NCBI GenBank assembly: GCA_024636495.1
Contig: JAGXGZ010000050.1
Span: 62,001-126,000, forward strand
Direction of reading: 5' to 3'
Source of the DNA: Roseobacter sp.
GTDB lineage: Bacteria > Pseudomonadota > Alphaproteobacteria > Rhodobacterales > Rhodobacteraceae
DNA: 64,000 bases
The notes beneath the pieces are model-generated. The model had not been told where the DNA came from, made no database searches, and saw only the letters and a list, made by a program, of their open reading frames with translations. Positions 1-7,350 of this stretch are shown one piece after another (within the stretch, counting starts at the first letter, position 1; each line of letters begins with the position of its first letter). A program made the translations under genes and the position numbers.

Positions 1-276
1 TGCATGTAACGCGGATATCATTTCGTGGCTGTCCGACGCTGGTCCCAAAGTGGCCACTACTTTTACATTGCGTGTACGTTTCATATTTGGGGTCTTCCTT
101 CGTCGGGTTTGGGCCAATCACCGGCCCCGGTTTTGCTTGGATCGCTATGAACTAACATGGGCCATATCCAATTGGGATAGTAAATATGTTAGCGTTAACA
201 TCAAAATTTCGCAAGCGGTCGGATTTTCATTCCTGTACGTCTCGCCTAGAAATACAGCCTAAAAGGTTTCAGCCGT
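1..276. other. Leading region without a recognised gene
   Basis: I see no convincing gene in the first 276 bases. A 70-codon open frame exists at 50-262, but its translation matches nothing I recognise, it has no clear ribosome binding site, and the stretch is more AT-rich than the genes that follow. It probably holds the promoter of the next gene and perhaps the end of an upstream unit outside the window. Confidence 0.5.
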
Positions 277-1014
277 ATGACATATCACCCCTTCTCGATT
301 GACGGTCCGGATCGCCCTGCGCGATGGTTGGTCACCTGCGATCACGCCGCCAACACAGTGCCACAGACCATCGCTGGTGGCGATCTGGGCCTGGACGACG
401 CAGATATGGAACGGCATATCGCCTATGATATCGGCGCGGCGGGGGTCTCGCGCGCCTTGGCTGAACGGCTGAACGGACCTGCGATTTTCAGCAACTTTTC
501 GCGTCTGGTGATTGACCCGAACCGGGGCGAAGACGACCCAACACTGCTGATGAAGCTATACGACGGGACCATCATTCCCGCCAACCGCAACGCCGATCAT
601 GCAGAGCGTGAACACCGCCTGAACACCTGTTACCGTCCCTATCATGACGCTTTGGCGAAACTGGCGGCGCGTCCTGCAACGGTGGTCGTGTCCATACACA
701 GCTTTAACCCTCAATTGCGCGGTCGCGCCCCCCGCCCTTGGCAGATCGGCGTGCTTTATGCGCAGGACAAGCGGCTGGCGGCCCCGCTGTTAGACCGTTT
801 GCGGCGCGAACCTGATCTGACCGTCGGCGATAATGAACCCTATTCCGGCCACCTGCCCGGCGACGCGATTGACCGTCACGCCCTGCAACAGGGGCGGCCC
901 AACGTACTGATAGAGCTGCGCAATGATCTTATCGCTGATGCTGCTGGCCAACAGGCTTGGGCGGATCGCTTGGCCCCGATCCTTGAAACCACATTGGCGC
1001 AGACCCAACTTTGA
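277..1014 (+). CDS. N-formylglutamate amidohydrolase family protein
   Basis: 245 aa, matching the N-formylglutamate amidohydrolase (HutG/FGase) family of zinc-dependent hydrolases that release L-glutamate from N-acyl-glutamate, classically at the end of histidine degradation. Visible features are the N-terminal CDHA motif (residues 21-24), the SNFSRLVIDPNR segment (72-83) and VSIHSFNP (138-145), where His residues are expected to bind metal. No hutH, hutU or hutI lies nearby, so a role in histidine use is not supported by context. It is an orphan on the plus strand, followed 17 bp later by the DUF1244 gene. The convergent dgcN-dgcA operon close by needs an N-acetyl-L-Glu deacylase, which makes an acyl-glutamate hydrolase here worth noting, but that link is my inference. 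Confidence 0.8.
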   Translation: MTYHPFSIDGPDRPARWLVTCDHAANTVPQTIAGGDLGLDDADMERHIAYDIGAAGVSRALAERLNGPAIFSNFSRLVIDPNRGEDDPTLLMKLYDGTIIPANRNADHAEREHRLNTCYRPYHDALAKLAARPATVVVSIHSFNPQLRGRAPRPWQIGVLYAQDKRLAAPLLDRLRREPDLTVGDNEPYSGHLPGDAIDRHALQQGRPNVLIELRNDLIADAAGQQAWADRLAPILETTLAQTQL

Positions 1015-1031
1015 CCTTCAAGAGGAGAAAC

Positions 1032-1346
1032 ATGATGCCCACACAGACCGAAATCGAACTGCAAGCCGCCGCCTTTCGCCGCCTGCAACAACACCTGATG
1101 CAAGACCGTACCGATGTGCAAAACATCGACATGATGAACCTTGCTGGATTTTGCCGCAATTGCCTGTCGCGATGGTATCAAGAGGCCGCCGATGAACGCG
1201 GTATTAAAATGGGCAAGGAAGAAGCCCGCGAACTGTTTTACGGCATGACGATGGATGAGTGGAAAGCTAACCACCAGACAGACGCAAAGCCCGATCAGCA
1301 AGAGGCGTTCAAGGTCGCGTTCGAGGAAAATGTAGGGAAGGGTTGA
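1032..1346 (+). CDS. DUF1244 family protein
   Basis: 104 aa from the ATG at 1032, chosen because AGAGGAGAAAC directly precedes it; an ATG one codon later is equally possible. It matches the small alphaproteobacterial DUF1244 family, short helical proteins of unknown function. The FCRNCLSRW segment carries a Cys-x2-Cys pair at residues 41 and 44 that could bind metal or form a disulfide. The C-terminal third is charged and probably exposed. It lies 17 bp after the FGase-family gene and is likely co-transcribed with it. No function can be assigned. Confidence 0.8.
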   Translation: MMPTQTEIELQAAAFRRLQQHLMQDRTDVQNIDMMNLAGFCRNCLSRWYQEAADERGIKMGKEEARELFYGMTMDEWKANHQTDAKPDQQEAFKVAFEENVGKG

Positions 1347-1558
1347 TTCCGCAAAAGGGTTACACTCGGGGAACCGAAATACGACACCATCTGCGCAAAA
1401 TCGGGAACTTGGCTGCGCCACTGATGAGGAATGCGGCGCAATCTTAAACAGTGTCCATCATCGTATCAGAAACCATCCTAAACGATTGAAAGTTTTGACT
1501 TAGTCTAGATTCCGGCTTAGAGGATTTAGCATCAATTTACCCTCTATGGTGGTTTTCA
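1347..1558. other. Intergenic region before the RTX-like gene
   Basis: About 210 bases with no recognisable gene. It becomes AT-rich towards its right end and presumably carries the promoter of the RTX-repeat gene. No motif stands out. Confidence 0.4.
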
Positions 1559-2464
1559 GTGATGCTTGCTCTGCTTTTTCTACCGGCACTCTTAGGCGCT
1601 GCCCTTCTGGGAAATTTTTTCGACGATAATGATGACGATGAAACCGCAAACGACGAGGCCGCTGCGGAAGAAAAGATTGTCAGCGATGGGTTTGTCGGCA
1701 CGAATGCCCCCGAGTTGCTGACCGCTGATTCCGAGGGCGGTTTTATCGCCAGCAGCGGTGGCAATGACACGATCAATGGCTCTGACAACGGTGATATCCT
1801 GCTTGGTGGTAACGGCGACGATGTGATCTTTGCGCGTGCCGGCAACGATGTGGCTTTAGGCGATGCTGGCAACGACCGCGTCTTTCTGGGCGACGGAAAT
1901 GACGCATACAGCCCCGGAGAGACGAGCTATGCCGAGCTGGCGGGCGACGATCTGGTGCGCGGCGGGGACGGCGACGACTTCATCGTCGATCTGCGCGGAT
2001 CGAACACGCTTTTCGGCGATCTTGGGAGCGACATTCTGATTTCGTTCGACGGGCTCAGCGGCAACGGCATCTATGACAAACCCGGCGAGCTTGGTACCAC
2101 GGACACGCTTTCAGGTGGCTTCGGAAGCGATATTCTGGCCGGGGATGACGGCGATATCATGACAGGCGGCAGAGGTTTCGAGACATTCTATGCCATTGAT
2201 GATGAAGATCCCGATGGTGCCGATGACCTGCGCGAAGTGCGGATCACCGATTTCGACCCCAAGGCTGATGCCCTGATGATCACACATCTGAACGGCAGCC
2301 TGCGCGGCGACATTTCGCTTGATTTCGACGATGCTCAGCAGGGTGTGCGTGCCGCCTATGAAGGACGCCCCGTTGCGTTTCTGGAAGGGCTGAACGCCGA
2401 AGATATCCCGAATATTTACGTTGCAGTGACAACACTTGACGGGTTTTCCCAAGCCGTTGCCTAA
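1559..2464 (+). CDS. Small RTX (haemolysin-type calcium-binding) repeat protein
   Basis: About 300 aa; either GTG at 1559 or the adjacent ATG at 1562 may start translation. The first 18 residues are hydrophobic (signal anchor or signal peptide), followed by a very acidic stretch (FFDDNDDDE). From about residue 65 to 210 there are degenerate Gly/Asp-rich repeats such as GGNGDDVIF and GGDGDDFIV, typical of RTX beta-rolls that bind calcium. RTX proteins are usually exported by a type I system using a C-terminal signal, but no such transporter genes are adjacent. The last 70 residues have no recognised domain. It could be a secreted or surface calcium-binding protein; the function is unknown. A strong hairpin follows the stop codon. 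Confidence 0.75.
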   Translation: MMLALLFLPALLGAALLGNFFDDNDDDETANDEAAAEEKIVSDGFVGTNAPELLTADSEGGFIASSGGNDTINGSDNGDILLGGNGDDVIFARAGNDVALGDAGNDRVFLGDGNDAYSPGETSYAELAGDDLVRGGDGDDFIVDLRGSNTLFGDLGSDILISFDGLSGNGIYDKPGELGTTDTLSGGFGSDILAGDDGDIMTGGRGFETFYAIDDEDPDGADDLREVRITDFDPKADALMITHLNGSLRGDISLDFDDAQQGVRAAYEGRPVAFLEGLNAEDIPNIYVAVTTLDGFSQAVA

Positions 2465-2472
2465 CAAGATTT

Positions 2473-2502
2473 CCCACGCTGCGGAATGACCAGCAGCGTG
2501 GG
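2473..2502. terminator. Bidirectional hairpin between convergent genes
   Basis: A perfect 10-bp inverted repeat, CCCACGCTGC and GCAGCGTGGG, around a 10-nt loop. It lies between the stop codons of the convergent RTX-like gene and the D-amino acid aminotransferase gene. There is no strong T-run on either side, so efficiency is uncertain, but the position fits a shared terminator. Confidence 0.65.
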
Positions 2503-2510
2503 ATGATCCC

Positions 2511-3374
2511 TCAAACCGCCGCCTTGCGCATTTCATCCAGATAGATTTCGCGCAGGCGTGGTGCGATGCGGCCCGGTGTGCCGTCGCCCAAAGCTACACC
2601 GTCAATCTCGACCACAGGCATCACAAAGGCGCTGGCCGAGGTGGTGAATGCCTCGTCCGCCTCTTTCGCCTCGTCGATGGTAAAGTTGCGCTCCTCAACC
2701 TCCATCTGTGCCTCGCGTGCGAAACGCAGAACTGCGGCGCGGGTGATGCCGTGCAAAATATCATTGCTCAGCGCGCGGGTAATGATCTTGTTGCCCTTCA
2801 CGATATAAGCGTTGTTGCTGGTGCCTTCTGTGACAAAGCCATCCTCGACCATCCACGCATCATCGCAGCCGACCTTCTTGGCCATCATCTTGCCCATCGA
2901 CGGGTACAGCAACTGCACCGTCTTGATGTCGCGGCGGCCCCAGCGGATGTCTTCGATGCTGATGACCTTGGCACCTTTTTTGGATGCGGGGCTATCTGCC
3001 ATGCCGGGCTTGTTCTGGGTGAACATCACGATTGTGGGCACCGTGGTTTCAGGGTCAGGAAAGGCAAAATCGCGGTCGCCGTCAGACCCACGGGTGATCT
3101 GCAAATAGATCAAACCTTCGTTGATCTCGTTGGCGCGCACCAACTCGCGATGAACCTCCAACAGGTCCTCCTTCGAGATCGGATTGCGCATGTCCAACTC
3201 GCCCAAGGACCGCTCGAGGCGGATGGCGTGGCCGTCGAAATCGATCAGCTTGCCGTCCAGCACCGATGTGACCTCGTAAACACCGTCAGCCATCAAAAAC
3301 CCCCGATCAAAGATCGAAACTTTCGCTTCGGTCTCGGGCAGGTAGTCGCCGTTTACATATACAGTCCGTGTCAT
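2511..3374 (-). CDS. dat: D-amino acid aminotransferase (class IV PLP enzyme)
   Basis: 287 aa from the ATG at 3374, preceded by GAGAGGG. Fold-type IV aminotransferase, resembling D-alanine transaminase, which exchanges amino groups between D-amino acids and 2-oxo acids, for example D-Ala + 2-oxoglutarate to pyruvate + D-Glu. Visible motifs are the N-terminal VYVNGDYLPETEAKVSIFDRGF, a lysine in the MMAKK segment (about residue 166) at the expected Schiff-base position, and TEGTSNN (182-188), which normally contacts the cofactor. A branched-chain aminotransferase or aminodeoxychorismate lyase is the main alternative within the class; overall similarity and the neighbours favour D-amino acids. 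It is the last gene of the apparent dgcN-dgcA-exonuclease-dat operon, 23 bp after the exonuclease stop. Confidence 0.85.
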   Translation of the reverse strand: MTRTVYVNGDYLPETEAKVSIFDRGFLMADGVYEVTSVLDGKLIDFDGHAIRLERSLGELDMRNPISKEDLLEVHRELVRANEINEGLIYLQITRGSDGDRDFAFPDPETTVPTIVMFTQNKPGMADSPASKKGAKVISIEDIRWGRRDIKTVQLLYPSMGKMMAKKVGCDDAWMVEDGFVTEGTSNNAYIVKGNKIITRALSNDILHGITRAAVLRFAREAQMEVEERNFTIDEAKEADEAFTTSASAFVMPVVEIDGVALGDGTPGRIAPRLREIYLDEMRKAAV

Positions 3375-3397
3375 CTTTGCCCTCTCAATCGCCGGGA

Positions 3398-4018
3398 TCA
3401 TTCCGGCGCAAGCCCTGTGAAATCTGCCGGGGCCAACCGCCCGGCGCGAAGAAGAAATTGCAACGCAACCGCCACCCCTTCGGCATCTGCACGTGCATCA
3501 TGGGCGGGACCGTGCTGTTCCAACCCGTAATGGCCGCAAATTGTGTTGCTGCGCAAGCCACAGATTGTCTCGGGTGTCTCGCCCACCGCCATGAGGATCG
3601 GCGTTGAATTGCGAAACTGTCCGGCAGGGATCGGGCTGAGCTGGTTTTGCACAATTAGCGATGCGGCAAGGGTTAGCAAATCATCCTTGCCCCAGCTCAG
3701 CAACAGCGCGCCATCGGCATCGGTTTTCAGCTCTGATAGCGCGTCCATCAATGGCTGGGCCTCATCTTGCAACAACGCGTCCGTGATGCCGGTAAGGCGG
3801 GTCAGCGGCGGGTCGATGGGAACAATCCGGCCATCGCTGTCTGTGGGTTGCACCATCCAACCCTCCCTTGCCGAAATATCAAACCCGTCGTCCAGCAAAA
3901 GCTGGACCGCACCGATCTGCACGCACAAAGGGTCCGGGTCTTGCGGCCCGCACCAGAACCGCGTCGGCGCCTCGGGGGGCGTTAGAAACTCGCAATCATA
4001 AATGGCCACCTGTGCCAT
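3398..4018 (-). CDS. DEDDh-type 3'-5' exonuclease
   Basis: 206 aa from the ATG at 4018, one base after the dgcA stop (TAG-T-ATG), so translation is probably coupled. All acidic positions of the DEDDh family are visible: D8-x-E10 in IYDCEF, D112 in WGKDD, and the HDARAD motif with H173, D174 and D178. These metal-dependent enzymes trim DNA or RNA 3' ends; relatives include DnaQ epsilon, RNase T and oligoribonuclease, but the sequence does not clearly join one of these. It sits between genes of D-amino acid metabolism, which is unexpected for a nuclease and may only reflect operon sharing. An extended start at 4066 would run into dgcA and has no better ribosome binding site. Confidence 0.8.
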   Translation of the reverse strand: MAQVAIYDCEFLTPPEAPTRFWCGPQDPDPLCVQIGAVQLLLDDGFDISAREGWMVQPTDSDGRIVPIDPPLTRLTGITDALLQDEAQPLMDALSELKTDADGALLLSWGKDDLLTLAASLIVQNQLSPIPAGQFRNSTPILMAVGETPETICGLRSNTICGHYGLEQHGPAHDARADAEGVAVALQFLLRAGRLAPADFTGLAPE

Positions 4019-4019
4019 A

Positions 4020-4985
4020 CTATCCCCACAACGCAGCCGACGGCGGATGCACGCCGGACGCGTCAAAGATCAACGCGTTCTCGCGATCTTCGGCCAGCAG
4101 CAATGGCCCGTCAAGGTCGACCACCTTGGCTCCCTGCGCCACCAGCGTTGCCGGTGCCATCGCCAGCGATGAACCGACCATGCAGCCGACCATCACGTCG
4201 TAGCCTTGCGCAAGTGCGGCATCGCGCAACGACAATGCTTCGGTCAGGCCGCCGGTCTTATCAAGCTTGATGTTCACGACATCATATTTGCCTTTCAGCG
4301 CGGCAAGGCTCTCACGGTCATGGCAGCTTTCGTCTGCACACACAGGGACAGGTCTGTCCATTCCGATCAACGCGTCGTCGTCTCCGGCAGGTAAAGGCTG
4401 CTCGACCAGCGCCACGCCAAGCCTGACCAAATGTGGGGCCAGATCGGCATACACCTCTGCCGACCAGCCTTCATTCGCATCGATGATGATCGTCGCATCA
4501 GGCGCACCAGCGCGCACAGCCTCGAGCCTTGGCATGTCGTCCGGCGTGCCCAGCTTGATTTTCAGCAAGGGCCGATGCGCATGCAAAGCTGCCTGTTCGC
4601 GCATCTTCTCGGGGCTGTCCAACGACAGGGTATAGGCCGTGATCTCTGGCCGCGGAGACTTCAGCCCCGCCAGTTCCCAAACCCGCTTGCCAGCTTTCTT
4701 GGCCTCAAGATCCCACAACGCGCAATCCACCGCATTGCGCGCAGCGCCCGCTGGCAACAGATCGTACAGCGCCGCACGATCAAAACTGCCCGGCAAACCT
4801 TCGATCTCGGCGGTCACGCTCTCAAGCGTTTCATCATATCGGGCATAGGGCACACATTCACCCCAACCCATCACACCGTCATCGGTGATCCGAACGGTCA
4901 GCACCTTTGCCTCGGTCCGGGACCCGCGCGAAATGGTAAAGACCTGTGCCAGTCGAAACACGTCCCGACTTACTTCAATACGCAT
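4020..4985 (-). CDS. dgcA: N-acetyl-D-glutamate racemase DgcA (enolase superfamily, dipeptide-epimerase-like)
   Basis: 321 aa, muconate-cycloisomerase subgroup of the enolase superfamily. The two-base machinery is visible: K142-x-K144 (KIKLG) on one face and K240 in NIKLDKTGG on the other, with Mg ligands at D169 (DANEGW), E195 (VEQPL) and D218 (CADES). By sequence alone it would be called an L-Ala-D/L-Glu epimerase. Its pairing with a DUF1611 gene 45 bp upstream matches the DgcN-DgcA route described in marine bacteria, where this protein racemises N-acetyl-D-Glu to N-acetyl-L-Glu. The dipeptide-epimerase activity (murein peptide recycling) remains the alternative; no mpaA or ldcA-type recycling genes are adjacent. 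Confidence 0.8.
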   Translation of the reverse strand: MRIEVSRDVFRLAQVFTISRGSRTEAKVLTVRITDDGVMGWGECVPYARYDETLESVTAEIEGLPGSFDRAALYDLLPAGAARNAVDCALWDLEAKKAGKRVWELAGLKSPRPEITAYTLSLDSPEKMREQAALHAHRPLLKIKLGTPDDMPRLEAVRAGAPDATIIIDANEGWSAEVYADLAPHLVRLGVALVEQPLPAGDDDALIGMDRPVPVCADESCHDRESLAALKGKYDVVNIKLDKTGGLTEALSLRDAALAQGYDVMVGCMVGSSLAMAPATLVAQGAKVVDLDGPLLLAEDRENALIFDASGVHPPSAALWG

Positions 4986-5030
4986 GATCGCTCCTTCATT
5001 TTGCCAGACAAACTCTCCCCGAAGGGCCGA

Positions 5031-6032
5031 CTAGAGGGATGCCAAAGCATCAGCCAGCTTGGCAGCCCCTTGGCGGAACGGGTCAACGGCAGGCAATCCC
5101 AGCCGCGCTTCAACCTCGGCCAGATACGCCTCTGCCTCGGCCAGGGACATATGCTGCGTGTTGATCGAAATTCCCATGACCTTGCAATTTGCGTTGGCAA
5201 CTTTTGCCATGGTCAGCGCGGTATCGCGCACATCTTCCAGACTGGGCAACGTGTAATCAGGCAAGCCGCGCATCGTCTTGCGGGTCGGCTCGTGGCACAG
5301 GATCAGCGCATCGGGCTGGCCACCATGGATCAAAGCAAGGCTCACCCCTGAATAGGACACGTGGAAAAGACTACCCTGCCCCTCGATCACATCCCAATGG
5401 TCTGCGTCGTTATCGGGGGTCAGATATTCAATCGACCCGGCCATGAAATCGGCGACAACGGCGTCAAGCGGCACGCCGTCACCGGTGATCAAAATACCGG
5501 TTTGGCCCGTGGCGCGGAAACTGCACTTCATGCCCTTTTCCTTCATCGCCGCATCCAGTGCCAAGGCGGTATACATCTTGCCAACGGAACAATCGGTCCC
5601 CACCGCAAGCACCCGCTTGCCCGTGCGTTTAACACCACTGGCGATCGGATATTTCACCGATGGGATACGCACGTCATGCAGGCTGCGCCCATGCTTTTGC
5701 GCGGTGCTGACCAGATCGGCCTCGTCGCGCAACAGGTTATGCAGGCCCGATGCCAGATCAAAACCCATCTCAAGCGCCTCGATCAGTATTGTTTTCCAAG
5801 CAGCACTGATGATGCCGCCCCGGTTGGCAACGCCGATCACAAGGGTCTTGGCCCCTGCTTCCCTGGCCTGAGCCAACGTCATATCGGGAATACCCAAATC
5901 GGCCTTGCAGGCGTCCATCCGCAACTGGGCGACCGCGTTGTCAGGCCGCCAGTCCTTGATCCCTTGGGCAACCTTGACCGCAAGCTGGTCAGGCGCATCG
6001 CCTAGAAATAGAAGATATGGTGTTTCGATCAT
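5031..6032 (-). CDS. dgcN: D-glutamate N-acetyltransferase DgcN (DUF1611 family)
   Basis: 333 aa from the ATG at 6032, with GGAG upstream; the open frame continues further 5' but the extension is not protein-like. DUF1611 family, with an N-terminal Rossmann-like domain (1-130) and a C-terminal P-loop-type domain carrying GTDCSVGK (145-152). The family was long annotated as NAD-dependent epimerase-like or as unknown. Its members paired with dgcA have been described as N-acetyltransferases of D-Glu, the first step of D-Glu catabolism in marine Proteobacteria. It is the first gene of the four-gene minus-strand operon and is divergent from the malyl-CoA lyase gene across a 249-bp AT-rich gap. The call rests on family membership and gene pairing. 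Confidence 0.8.
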   Translation of the reverse strand: MIETPYLLFLGDAPDQLAVKVAQGIKDWRPDNAVAQLRMDACKADLGIPDMTLAQAREAGAKTLVIGVANRGGIISAAWKTILIEALEMGFDLASGLHNLLRDEADLVSTAQKHGRSLHDVRIPSVKYPIASGVKRTGKRVLAVGTDCSVGKMYTALALDAAMKEKGMKCSFRATGQTGILITGDGVPLDAVVADFMAGSIEYLTPDNDADHWDVIEGQGSLFHVSYSGVSLALIHGGQPDALILCHEPTRKTMRGLPDYTLPSLEDVRDTALTMAKVANANCKVMGISINTQHMSLAEAEAYLAEVEARLGLPAVDPFRQGAAKLADALASL

Positions 6033-6281
6033 GATCAGGCTCTCCAACAAATGGCTTCGCGTCAGTTTCGTTGTTTCTTGCCGCAAAGAGGTTGCAAATG
6101 CACGCAAAGAACAAGGGAGTGTCGATGAATATTGCAACAAATTAAACAATTGCAGAATATTTATGCACGCCGCCGCACCGCCTAATGCTGCAACTGCGAA
6201 ATCCGGCTTGCGACCTACCGCGTAATTTAATACCAGCTTGATCGACCCAGCCGAAACATAATTACCCAAGGAACTCTGAAC
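6033..6281. promoter_or_regulatory. Divergent promoter region between dgcN and the malyl-CoA lyase gene
   Basis: 249 bases, clearly more AT-rich than the flanking genes, with no gene. Several TTGCAA and GCAAA words cluster here: CCGCAAAG near 6081, GTTGCAAATG at 6091-6100, CGCAAAG near 6103, ATTGCAAC at 6131-6138 and AATTGCAG at 6148-6154. The last two form an imperfect inverted repeat around ACAAATTAAAC. TTTGCAA-like sites are known for ScfR/RamB/PccR regulators of short-chain acyl-CoA metabolism, so one could control the lyase gene. This is a suggestion from motif likeness only. Confidence 0.45.
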
Positions 6282-7241
6282 ATGAGCTTTCGCATTCAGC
6301 CCGCACCGCCCGCACGCCCCAACCGTTGCCAATTGTTTGGACCGGGTTCGCGCCCGGCTATTTTCGAGAAAATGGCAAGCTCGGCCGCTGATGTGATCAA
6401 TATCGACCTTGAAGACAGCGTAGCACCGTCAGACAAGGACAGTGCACGTGTCAATGTGATCAAGGCTATCAACGAAGTTGACTGGGGCAACAAAACCCTA
6501 TCGGTGCGGATCAACGGGCTGGATACGCCCTATTGGTACCGCGACGTGGTTGATCTGCTTGAGCAGGCCAGCGACCGTCTGGACCAGATCATGATCCCCA
6601 AGGTTGGGTGTGCCGCAGACGTCTATGCCGTCGATGCGCTCGTTACGGCGATTGAGGCTGCCAAAGGGCGCACAAAGCGCATTGCCTTTGAGGTAATCAT
6701 CGAATCAGCCGCCGGGATCGCGCATGTCGAAGAGATCGCGGCCTCAAGCCCACGGTTGGAAGCGATGAGCCTGGGTGCCGCTGATTTCGCCGCCTCGATG
6801 GGAATGCAGACCACCGGAATTGGTGGGACGCAGGAAAATTACTACATGCTGCATGATGGGGTAAAGCACTGGTCCGATCCATGGCATTGGGCACAGACCG
6901 CGATTGTCGCCGCCTGCCGGACCCACGGCGTCTTGCCTGTTGATGGACCGTTCGGTGATTTTTCGGATGACGAAGGGTGCCGCGCGCAGGCCCGCAGGTC
7001 GGCGACGCTGGGCATGGTTGGCAAATGGGCCATCCACCCCAAACAGATTGCTATCTCGAACGAGGTGTTCACCCCGTCAGACGAAGCCGTGGCAGAGGCC
7101 CGCGAGATTTTGGCCGCCATGGAAACGGCCAAAGCCAACGGAGAAGGCGCGACAGTCTATAAAGGTCGCTTGGTCGATATCGCCAGCATCAAGCAGGCTG
7201 AGGTCATCGTGCGCCAGTCCGAGATGATCTCGAAGCGCTGA
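6282..7241 (+). CDS. mcl1: L-malyl-CoA/beta-methylmalyl-CoA lyase (HpcH/HpaI aldolase, CitE-like)
   Basis: 319 aa, ATG at 6282 after AAGGA. CitE/HpcH family lyase closely resembling alphaproteobacterial Mcl1, which cleaves L-malyl-CoA to acetyl-CoA and glyoxylate and beta-methylmalyl-CoA to propionyl-CoA and glyoxylate in the ethylmalonyl-CoA pathway. Motifs are the NRCQLFGPGSRPAIFEKM N-terminus with the phosphate-binding Arg, INIDLEDSV with an acidic pair, EVIIESAAGI with the catalytic-region Glu, and GKWAIHPKQI near the C-terminus. The other pathway genes (ccr, ecm, mcd) are not in the window. It is transcribed away from dgcN and is followed by the interspersed hairpin repeat. Confidence 0.88.
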   Translation: MSFRIQPAPPARPNRCQLFGPGSRPAIFEKMASSAADVINIDLEDSVAPSDKDSARVNVIKAINEVDWGNKTLSVRINGLDTPYWYRDVVDLLEQASDRLDQIMIPKVGCAADVYAVDALVTAIEAAKGRTKRIAFEVIIESAAGIAHVEEIAASSPRLEAMSLGAADFAASMGMQTTGIGGTQENYYMLHDGVKHWSDPWHWAQTAIVAACRTHGVLPVDGPFGDFSDDEGCRAQARRSATLGMVGKWAIHPKQIAISNEVFTPSDEAVAEAREILAAMETAKANGEGATVYKGRLVDIASIKQAEVIVRQSEMISKR

Positions 7242-7256
7242 TCACATCAAACGACA

Positions 7257-7318
7257 GTGGGGGGCCAGCCCCCCACGCCCCCCGGGATATTTCCAAGCCA
7301 GAGAAAACGGGGGGCTTG
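7257..7318 (+). repeat. Interspersed hairpin repeat, copy A
   Basis: Contains GTGGGGGGCCAGCCCCCCAC (7257-7276), a near-perfect hairpin, followed by CCCCCCGGGATATTT and AGCCAGAGAA. A second inverted pair, CCAAGCC (7293-7299) and GGCTTGG (7312-7318), closes the element. The same core is found in reverse orientation at 38833-38880. It lies between the malyl-CoA lyase and LysE-type genes and could act as a terminator or an mRNA-stabilising structure. Confidence 0.75.
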
Positions 7319-7350
7319 GCGCGGTGCTAAAGTTCGGGCATCACGTGGCC

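Noticed and set aside
50-262. 70-codon open frame near the left edge
   Set aside because: No ribosome binding site, no family resemblance and a composition unlike the neighbouring genes.
4431-5351. 306-codon open frame on the plus strand
   Set aside because: Antisense to dgcA and dgcN, both with intact catalytic motifs.
6033-6332. N-terminal extension of dgcN to 6332
   Set aside because: The extension overlaps the divergent mcl1 start and its AT-rich promoter; the ATG at 6032 has a ribosome binding site and fits the family start.
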